From Lachnospiraceae bacterium (GTDB lineage Bacteria; Bacillota; Clostridia; Lachnospirales; Lachnospiraceae): a DNA stretch of 39,307 bases. The notes under the pieces were generated by a model. That model made no database searches. It was not told the DNA's origin and was given only the letters and a program-made list of their open reading frames with translations. Of this stretch, positions 25,642 through 33,400 are shown piece after piece; position 1 is the stretch's first letter; the number at the start of each line of letters is the position of its first letter. A program made the position numbers and the translations under genes. The stretch is taken from contig JAFWWB010000081.1 of NCBI GenBank assembly GCA_017518185.1, positions 1 to 39,307 on the forward strand, in the 5' to 3' direction.

Positions 25642-27102
25642 CTAAAATATATCTGTTACTTTACCAAACAGTTCCTCATTCTTATATATGACCAGCGCCA
25701 GTCTTTCCTTTGCCCTGTTCATCCCCTGGAAGAGATTGCGCACCCTTCCGCCATGTGCAGCAGGATAAACGGAGCGGAGATAACCGTCACCGTCATAATA
25801 AAAACTTTCGTCCATCACCATCACCACCCGTTCAAATTCCTTGCAGGCGGCAGCGGAAGCCTCGATGGAATCCTCCTCAGGGAGTGCCGGCAGATCCAGG
25901 CTCCCGTCCTTTATATAGATATAGCCCTCTTCTTCATAATAGCGGAGAAGCTCCCTGAGAGCCTCGCCGTCATCGGCATATACTGCCGACACTGAAGGAT
26001 AATCCGGCCGGTGGGGCTTTGTGTATATGCACATCAGGCTTCTTATGAAAGAGGAAAGCTCCCCGTTGAGACGTATACGGTTGGTCAGCCTGTGCTTCAC
26101 TATACCGGGCAGCGCCTCGATAAGGACCGCCCCGCTCTCTCCCCTCTCATCCGGTGAGACGGGATCCTCCATGTCGTAGGAAAAGATCACCGGCGCATGG
26201 AAGCCCTCCGCAAAGCTTAGTATATCCTCAAGGGCTTCCCTGTTCATCCTGTGCCCTTCATCCACCAGAACGGCGGAATAGGTTTTCCCTGCAGGCATGC
26301 CGTCCCTGTTCTCATAGTAGCAGAAATCCACGCGTTTCAGTCTGGCGTCCAGCTCCTCCAGTTCCTTCTCGTGGGAACCGAAATGGAATATCACCACGTT
26401 ATCGGTGCCGGAAAGCTGAAGCGCGATATCATAGAGCAGCAGGGTCTTTCCGGTTCCCGGCAGTCCGGTGAAGCACTGGTATTTTGACTCCGGCAAAGCT
26501 TTCAGTATCTGTCTGCGTATATCCTTCTGCTGGAAGGTGAGAAAGTATTCACGGCGCAGAAAGCGTCCCGGATCCGTGATGGGGGATATCAGGAACCTGT
26601 CTTCCTTGAAAAGGTCCTCTATCCCTTCCCTGCAGCAATCCTTCTGCTTAGAGAGTGCCGCCGCCAGCTCCGTCCATTCAGCCTTCATGAGACGTCCCGA
26701 GGAAGCAAGCCTCATGAGCCTGTCCTCCCGGCTCACATAGGTGAAGAAGTACATGGACCTTCCGAGGGTTGCCAGATAATACCTGTTCTGCAGGAGCTGG
26801 GCCTGTATGGCCTCGTCAGTGACATTGCCGCTCTTAAGCTCAATGTTCACCACGCTCTCTGCATCCACCCTCAGCAGGTCAAATTCCTTTCCCAGCTTCG
26901 GCATAGTGAAGGAATAGAAGAAGTCCAGGATGCAGGCATCCTCCATCACTTCCTTAAGCCTGGCGCAGAGCGCCTTCAGGCCTTCGGTCTCCCATTCCTT
27001 TATCTTCAGCGCCCTCTTCCGTCCCGACAGCTGCCGCTCCAGCTTTTCCTGTGTGCGGCTGTCAGCAACCCTGGTCAGGGCGTAAATATTTATCGCCTTC
27101 AT
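25642..27102 (-). CDS. PD-(D/E)XK nuclease fused to superfamily 1 helicase-like ATPase (DUF2075-like)
   Basis: The start is the ATG at 27100-27102 (AGAGGGG upstream). The frame is open to 27249, but that extension would cover the terminator of the neighbouring gene. The 486-residue protein has a nuclease-like region (about 60-120: KEFDLLRVDAESVVNIELKS, with D75, E88 and K90). An ATPase follows, with Walker A GLPGTGKT (213-220), Walker B AVLVDEGHRM (277-286), an NRIRLNGELSSFIRSL segment typical of this helicase group, and a C-terminal motif LFQGMNRAKERLALVIYKNE resembling SF1 motif VI. Related nuclease-helicase fusions act on DNA or RNA and some are phage-defence proteins. It is followed after 14 bases by a small unknown gene. 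Activity is well supported; a defence role is inference. Confidence 0.85.
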   Translation of the reverse strand: MKAINIYALTRVADSRTQEKLERQLSGRKRALKIKEWETEGLKALCARLKEVMEDACILDFFYSFTMPKLGKEFDLLRVDAESVVNIELKSGNVTDEAIQAQLLQNRYYLATLGRSMYFFTYVSREDRLMRLASSGRLMKAEWTELAAALSKQKDCCREGIEDLFKEDRFLISPITDPGRFLRREYFLTFQQKDIRRQILKALPESKYQCFTGLPGTGKTLLLYDIALQLSGTDNVVIFHFGSHEKELEELDARLKRVDFCYYENRDGMPAGKTYSAVLVDEGHRMNREALEDILSFAEGFHAPVIFSYDMEDPVSPDERGESGAVLIEALPGIVKHRLTNRIRLNGELSSFIRSLMCIYTKPHRPDYPSVSAVYADDGEALRELLRYYEEEGYIYIKDGSLDLPALPEEDSIEASAAACKEFERVVMVMDESFYYDGDGYLRSVYPAAHGGRVRNLFQGMNRAKERLALVIYKNEELFGKVTDIF

Positions 27103-27127
27103 AACCCCTCTACACGACTCAGCGTTT

Positions 27128-27156
27128 AAAAAAAGGCAGGGACCGGAGCCCCTGCC
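27128..27156 (-). terminator. Rho-independent terminator of the acidic secreted protein gene
   Basis: On the minus strand GGCAGGG-CTCCGGT-CCCTGCC (7-bp stem) is followed by TTTTTTT, about 20 bases after the stop codon at 27176. Confidence 0.92.
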
Positions 27157-27175
27157 GTAAAAGATCCGGTACAGA

Positions 27176-28342
27176 TCACCACCTTGAAACCGGGATATTG
27201 ATATAAAAGACACTGCCGGTAAAATTCCTTCCGGTAGGTGTAACTTCATACCGATAGCATTTTCTTCCGTTAACTGTCACTGTTCCGGGCTGCTTTTTGA
27301 GGGTGCAGTCCTTCTTGGAGATCTTGCTCCATCTTCCGGCATGATCTGCATCAAATGTCGTGGGCTGAGTGGGATCAAGTCTCGCATACAGAGACTTGAA
27401 CGATATGAACTTGCCGCTCCACCGATCCCTCATGATAACACCGTCTACGCAGTAGTTTGATGAATTGCCATTCCACATGGACGTCAGGTTTAAGGGAGTG
27501 ATGGAGAAGGAAATACGGCTTTCCTTCTTCTTTGAAACCTTGTTCAGGGCACTGACTGCCTTCTTAAGCTTTTTAAGATTCTTTCCGCTTATCCCTGCCG
27601 CCTTTGCAGCCTTTGAATCCACTGATACCTTCACGTTGAAATATGCAGGATCGGTCACGTACCTGTTCTTCTTGGCAGTTGCCTTCCACTTTAATATGGT
27701 GGAAGGATTTGCAGAAGGTGACAGTCTTTTGATCAGGTTGTTTATACCGGTGCAGGAAGCAGTCATCCCCAGGTCCTCAATGGGCTTGATCTTCCTTCCG
27801 CGATAGCTGATGCTTCCTGCAAAAGAAACGTTCGCATTCAGCTCGTAAGTGATATCGTCGATCACTATCGTTCCGGCCTTTATAATATAAGTTTTTCTTG
27901 AGCCGGTCGTCATATGAGGCATGCTCACATTAGTAGCTCCGACAGGTTCGATATCATCAGCGGGAGCAGTCACAGCCTCCTCTTCAGCTGAGACCATAGC
28001 GCTGTCTGCCCATAAAGAACAAGCCTCAGGAGCCTCGCCCTGTACCTCTTCTTCAGCCACATCCTCGGTAACTGCCTCCTCAGCAGCTTCCTCGGTCACG
28101 GTCTCCACGACCTCCTCAACCACCTCTTCTTCTGCGGCGGGAGTCTCCTCCACAGCCTCTTCAGCTTCCTCAGCCTCCTCTGCGGCCCCCTCAGCTTCCT
28201 CGACCTCATCCTCTTCAGCTGCCTCTTCGATCACCACCTCATCAGCGGAAACCTCGCCCTCTGCAAATACTGGCAGGGCTTCGCCGGTCAGCATGACAAA
28301 TGACAGCATCATTGCCAGTATCCTTGATCTGCGATTCTTCAT
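27176..28342 (-). CDS. Secreted protein with long Glu/Val/Ala-rich linker
   Basis: The 388-residue protein has a signal peptide (residues 1-27, ending PVFAEG). A roughly 100-residue acidic linker follows, made of EEAEEAEE and EEVVEEVVETVTEEAAEEAV-type near-repeats. The C-terminal domain (about 140-388) is basic and beta-rich: YIIKAGTIVIDDITYELNAN, TILKWKATAKKNRYVTD, NLKKLKKAVSALNKVSKKKE, ending SVFYINIPVSRW. The opposite charge of linker and C-terminal domain could let them interact. No family or catalytic motif was recognised. GGAGG precedes the ATG, and the gene has its own promoter and terminator. It is probably a surface-exposed or matrix protein. A similar acidic N-terminal linker occurs in the surface proteins at 590-5470 and 30497-35125. 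Confidence 0.8.
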   Translation of the reverse strand: MKNRRSRILAMMLSFVMLTGEALPVFAEGEVSADEVVIEEAAEEDEVEEAEGAAEEAEEAEEAVEETPAAEEEVVEEVVETVTEEAAEEAVTEDVAEEEVQGEAPEACSLWADSAMVSAEEEAVTAPADDIEPVGATNVSMPHMTTGSRKTYIIKAGTIVIDDITYELNANVSFAGSISYRGRKIKPIEDLGMTASCTGINNLIKRLSPSANPSTILKWKATAKKNRYVTDPAYFNVKVSVDSKAAKAAGISGKNLKKLKKAVSALNKVSKKKESRISFSITPLNLTSMWNGNSSNYCVDGVIMRDRWSGKFISFKSLYARLDPTQPTTFDADHAGRWSKISKKDCTLKKQPGTVTVNGRKCYRYEVTPTGRNFTGSVFYINIPVSRW

Positions 28343-28395
28343 TTCAAAACCTCCATTCCTTTCGGGACTCTCGTCCTCCGTAACGCGTCATTCTT

Positions 28396-28425
28396 ATAAT
28401 ATCACACTCCATTGCCTTATTACAA
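28396..28425 (-). promoter_or_regulatory. Promoter of the acidic secreted protein gene
   Basis: On the minus strand TTGTAA (28420-28425), 18 bases, then TATTAT (28396-28401), about 50 bases before the ATG. Confidence 0.55.
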
Positions 28426-28446
28426 GCCCTTTTTGGGTCGGAATGC

Positions 28447-28475
28447 TTGCAGTTAGGGCCTTTTTGTTATATACT
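28447..28475 (+). promoter_or_regulatory. Possible promoter of the HD-GYP gene
   Basis: TTGCAG (28447-28452), 17 bases, then TATACT (28470-28475), leaving an 80-90 base leader. The same TTGCAG-17-TATA(C/G)T arrangement precedes the 1542-residue surface protein gene. Confidence 0.4.
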
Positions 28476-28567
28476 TCCAGTTAACTGTTGCTAAATTATC
28501 TGAACATCTCCCCAGCCGGGGATATGATGTTGATTTTTTTGATCCGTTTATAATCAGGAAAATAAGT

Positions 28568-30490
28568 ATGAACAATTCGGTAATCCGCGAAAGCTTTAAA
28601 CAATATGTGGAACGCGTGGCCATGATACGGAAGCTCTCTTCCCCCGTCATAGACAGGGACGACAGCGCGGATCATTACGCCGCCCATCTGCAGGAAAACT
28701 TCAGAAAGATAGGCGATCTGGCCGCCGGCAACCGGGAGATGCTGAAAAACGAGCTCTTCCCTCTTCTGGAATCCTCCGAAACCCTGGACAGCAGGCTGGT
28801 GGAGGATCTGAACGAGCTGGCGGACATTCTTTCCAGCATTGCCTCCGAGGAGGACAACTGTGAGATCCTGGACCTGCCGGTCAGTTCCATGATCACGGAG
28901 CGTCTGGTACAGGATGCGGACCAGAAGAACGACATCACCAACCGCATCCGCCGCATGGACAGCGAGGCGATCACCTGCTACTCCATGATAAACATGACCA
29001 GCCGCATCACCTCGAATCCCTCTCTCTGCCGTGTATATACCGAACGGGGTATGGCTCTGGGCGAGGAATTCTTATGCATGCTGGACAAGGATTTCTTCAT
29101 GACCATCCCGGATGCGGAGATGCGGGAGAGCGTTCTCACCAACGCCCGCTTCATAGCCTGCTTCTTCGAGCGCTTCTGCGGCGACGATTCCATGAACCGC
29201 TATAATCTGGACATTCTGGACCAGATGCTGGAGATAGCTGAGGATGAATACTACCATGAGGCGGTACCGGAGTTCAACTGGGTCTATTTCCGCTTCCGCT
29301 GCCTTGAATATTATATGATGAGCACCGAGATCCTTAATATGAGGGGCTTTTCGGATGAAATGCTGGATCGCATAGAATTCAGGACAACAGAGCTGGAAGA
29401 ACTGCTTGATTCCGACCCGGAATATTTTATGGATATACCGGGGGCGCCTCTCTGCCCGGTGCATATAGCCAGGTGCCGCTATCTGACCGGTGCCGTCAGT
29501 AAAGAGGACTACCGAGGCATACTTCTTGAGAAATACGAGGCCCGGGACAAGACCGATTTCGGTATGAACGGCTATTACAGCAACACCATGATACCTCTGG
29601 AGCTCATTTGTCTGCTGGATCCCATACATCTTTCATCCGAAGAGGCGATCCTGCTCCGCAGACTGTACCAGGGTATGTCCAACTATCTCTTCCACTGCCC
29701 GAATTCAGGCACCATAACCCAGATGCTGGATTACTATATACGCGTTATCGACCGTTTCATCGATGTCCCCAGCGGCGTGGATTTCGAAGAATTTGTACTG
29801 CAGAGTCTTGCGGCGGCCCACCCGCCTACTTACGTGCATTCACGGATGGTCGGACAGATCTCGGAATGCCTGAGCTATCACCTGCTGAACACGGAGCCGG
29901 AACGTTTCATCGGCTTCCCGGGCTGCGGGAGCGTGGAGGATGTGCTCAAAAACAGGGATAAGATCATCCACTACACCTATCACGCTGCCCTCTGCCACGA
30001 TTTCGGCAAGATAAACATCATAGATACGATCTTCGTTTACGGCAGGGGACTGCTGGATCTGGAATACAATATCATCAAATCCCACCCGGAAATGGGCGGC
30101 GCCCTTCTGTCACGCCATGTGGGTACAAAAGAATATGCGGATGTCGCAAGGGGCCACCACCGCTGGTACGACAACAAGGGCGGTTACCCTGATGATCTGG
30201 ATACTTCGAAAAGCCCTTACAAGACCGTTATCGATCTGGTGCTATGTGCCGACTGCATGGATGCAGCCACCGATTCCATCGGACGAAGCTATAACAAGGG
30301 CAAGGATCTGGACACCTTCATCACAGAGCTAAGGGAAGGAGCAGGAACACGCTATGCTCCCTGGCTCCCGGATCTCATAGAACGCATGGCGGTCTACGAT
30401 GACGTGAAATACCTTCTCACAAAGGGGCGTGAGACCAACTACCGTGATACCTACACTCTGCTCCGTGACGTACAGGAAAAGGCAGAGTGA
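28568..30490 (+). CDS. HD-GYP-like phosphohydrolase with long novel N-terminal region
   Basis: The 640-residue protein has AGGAAA before the ATG and no membrane segment. The first ~420 residues are helical and not recognised; they may be a signal-sensing or dimerisation module. The C-terminal domain follows the HD-GYP pattern: an early YVHSRMVGQ histidine, CHDFGKINIIDTI (H477, D478), LLDLEYNIIKSHPEMGGALL, ARGHHRWYDNKGGYP (H530, H531; GYP 539-541) and a late DLVLCADCMDAATDSIGRSY. Canonical members degrade cyclic di-GMP. The motif is HHRWYDNKGGYP rather than the usual HHExxDGxGYP, so Glu is replaced by Arg and one Gly by Asn, which may alter specificity. With the GGDEF gene at 20455-21906, the window carries potential makers and breakers of the signal, but they are not in one operon. 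Confidence 0.85.
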   Translation: MNNSVIRESFKQYVERVAMIRKLSSPVIDRDDSADHYAAHLQENFRKIGDLAAGNREMLKNELFPLLESSETLDSRLVEDLNELADILSSIASEEDNCEILDLPVSSMITERLVQDADQKNDITNRIRRMDSEAITCYSMINMTSRITSNPSLCRVYTERGMALGEEFLCMLDKDFFMTIPDAEMRESVLTNARFIACFFERFCGDDSMNRYNLDILDQMLEIAEDEYYHEAVPEFNWVYFRFRCLEYYMMSTEILNMRGFSDEMLDRIEFRTTELEELLDSDPEYFMDIPGAPLCPVHIARCRYLTGAVSKEDYRGILLEKYEARDKTDFGMNGYYSNTMIPLELICLLDPIHLSSEEAILLRRLYQGMSNYLFHCPNSGTITQMLDYYIRVIDRFIDVPSGVDFEEFVLQSLAAAHPPTYVHSRMVGQISECLSYHLLNTEPERFIGFPGCGSVEDVLKNRDKIIHYTYHAALCHDFGKINIIDTIFVYGRGLLDLEYNIIKSHPEMGGALLSRHVGTKEYADVARGHHRWYDNKGGYPDDLDTSKSPYKTVIDLVLCADCMDAATDSIGRSYNKGKDLDTFITELREGAGTRYAPWLPDLIERMAVYDDVKYLLTKGRETNYRDTYTLLRDVQEKAE

Positions 30491-30496
30491 TTACCG

Positions 30497-33400
30497 TCAC
30501 TTTTCAAGTGAAGCCGCTTTGATCCTGATCTTTACCGGAGTGCTTCCGCAGTACTCACCTGTACCCTTCAGATAGACTGTCATGGTACCCTTTCCTGCAT
30601 TTCTGCTGCAGGCGGTCACTTCGAAGTCCTTTTCCAATACCAGTCCGGTCACAAAGTATCCTGCATCAAGATCCTCCGGAAGGACCTTCCTTCCGGGGTA
30701 CTCCACTTCCGAGCTGCCGGCCTTCACAAGTCCTGCGATATCCTTATCCCCGACTTTTACTTCAATGCGGCAGTCATTTCCGAAGACTGCGAGGCCCGCG
30801 CTCTTATCCGTTCCGGTAACGCTTACCACTATGGTCTCATCTTTTATGATATCCCCGGGCTTTATCTCATTTCCGCTCACGGTGCTCAGACTTATCCTGT
30901 AATACTTCGAACTGAGCGCATTCCCCGCTGCATCCAGCACCTTCACCTTTACCCTGGAAGCCTTGCCGCCGTTAACGGCGCTCACGATGATATTGTCCGG
31001 GTCCACATCCATGGGGATGACATCGAAGAGGCTCGTCCTCTTTCCCTTTAAATTCCCCTTACCGCTGATGAGAAGCGTACCCTGTCCGTCCTTCACGCTG
31101 TACTTGAGCTTATAATCCTGCCCTGCCACCAGAGTGCGGCCTCCGGCCATCACAAGCTCCGGCTCTTCCGAAAAAGGCTTTACTTCCCAGGAGACCTCGC
31201 CTATCCCTTCCGTTTCCACGGAGAGGATATCTGCCGGCACTATCCTGAAGGTCTTTTTCGCCACGCTGCCGTTCTTTCCGCTAAGCACAACGACCGCGCT
31301 TCCCTTATTCACATTATTGCCAAAGGTGATCGCAGCGGGTATCACGTTTCCGTTCTTATCCTTATAACGTCCGTCTGTCTCATCCAGGAGATATTCAGTG
31401 GGCTTCTTTTCTCCTTTAAGCTTAAGCACTATCTTTGCGGGACGGCACTCGGCGCCGCTATAGGTGAGGGGATCTATGGCGCTTATCTTCGCACCCTTAA
31501 GGTCTGCTGCATTACCGGGAACAACGGGTTCTGCGATATTGAAGCTCACCGTACCGCTCTTTCCCGCGTAATCACCCTTGCCCTTTATGGATACGGTACC
31601 GCTGCCCTTCTTGTTGGCCCCGTATACAGGGGTGTAATCCACGCCGGCAGCCATCAGCTTTTCCTTCTTACCCCGGCGGTCCACCACACGGAAGTCGGGC
31701 TTGAGCTTTACGCCGGTATAGTCGTAGCTGTCATACATGCCCGTGAGCCAGATACCGGGGACCAGCTCCCTTTCAACGGTCTCTCTCTTAACCTTTCCTT
31801 CCAGCTCTTCCACGGAAGAGGGCTCCCCGTTCAGGCTTATGGACTCATCCTCGAGACCATCTACCGTCACACCGTTATCCGATACGGAGATCAGCACCTC
31901 TTCACCCGTTCCGTTACCGGAGATGGTAATGACCTTCTCCTCTCCGCCTGCGTCCACATCCGTAAGGGTTGCGGTCAGCTGTCCGTTTTTCTTAAGAGGG
32001 ATGCTCAGATAATAAAGGTTATCCTCCTCACAAATATCAAAGGCCGCCTCTTTTGCATCCGTATCCGCTTCAAGCTTAAGCTCACCGTCGATGGCGGTAA
32101 AGGAAAGACCGTCTTTTCCGCCGCTCTGTATGTGTCTGATGCCTCCGGGAGTGTAGACCGGGTTGTACTCTGCCTTGTAGCTCCTGCCGGGTATGTAATT
32201 CACAACGGGACGTGCGAAAGCATCCGCATCACTGCTCGCGGCTGCACCGTTCTTCACTGTAATGAGCTCATTGTCACCGTCACTGATGCTGTAGTTATCG
32301 GACTCCACGCGGACGGGAGTGCAACGGAGCCGGCAGCGGCCACGAAGCCGGCAGCGGCCGCGGAGTCTGCATCTCCCGCGGAGCCTGCACCTGCCACGTA
32401 GCCTGCAGCGGCCCTGAAGCTCGGGTGAAAGGGTCTTTGAGGGATCCTCCATATACGCACGGATCTGCTCTTCCTCTTCGGCAGTCAGCTCAACTGCGTC
32501 CGGATCCTGCTCATAAAGACTCTGTGCATAGTCGTCCCAGTCATGGAAATTCACATATATGAACTCATCTATATCGGACCATTCCTCATTAGCGGCCAGC
32601 CTGTCAGCCCATTCCGCTGCATCATAGCTGCCTCCGTCAGACCATACAGCGCTGTACACTTCGTAGGGCACATAGGAAAGGGCGCAGTCCTCATAACCTT
32701 CGATCAGCGGATCGCTGCCCCATATCATGGCAGCGGCTGCTGCTGCGGAATTAAGCCTGTATGACCAGGTGTAATACTCATAAGGATCCTCAGCTCCCGC
32801 ATTATAGGTTTTCTTCATAAAGCTGATGCTCCGTTTTTCCTCAGGCCAGTTGCTGTCGTATACGTCTGCGATATAACCATTGAAGCTCGCTGCTTCCCTT
32901 ATATCGTAGGCCAGCACCGCATGTCCTGCCGGGCTTCCGTCCGGCATATTTCCATAAAGTCCCAGAAGGACCGGCTTATCCGATGCCTGAAGCTCGGCGA
33001 TCACCTCCTCGGGATAGCAGTCCAGTGAGATGCAGTACTGCACGCGGTCGTCACACTGGGATATCTGCATGGCCTCGATGAACTTACGGAGATCGGTCTT
33101 AAGCTCGGAGGCGGTATCATCTGAAGGATCGTAATCCACCTCCTTTTCCAGTACCAGCTCGGGCACACTCTCCGCTCCCTTCTTATAATCGGAAGGCTTT
33201 ACGCTCTTATCTTCATTAAAGAGTGCACTGGTGGAGGACATTCCGTAGCAGCTGCCGCCCCAGACATCATCAAAAACAGAGAAGATGTTGTGTCCCTTCT
33301 CTCCGAAGAGCGCCACATAACGCTCCTCGGGTATGTGGTATTCTCTCTTTTCATCATACCCCAGGCCGTAGGCTCCGAAATCGTTTATGAATGAATAATT

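Noticed and set aside
27103-27249. N-terminal extension of the nuclease-helicase
   Set aside because: It would cover the terminator and 3' end of the neighbouring gene. ATG 27100-27102 has a better ribosome site.
28549-28554. TATAAT as -10 of the HD-GYP gene
   Set aside because: It is only 13 bases from the ATG, so the ribosome site would lie upstream of the transcript start.
32324-32413. CRISPR-like tandem repeat
   Set aside because: The 18-bp units are contiguous with no spacers and lie in frame inside a protein gene.
32254-32460. Ala/Gly-rich frame through the GRCRLR array
   Set aside because: Unit differences are non-synonymous in this frame and all synonymous in the surface-protein frame.
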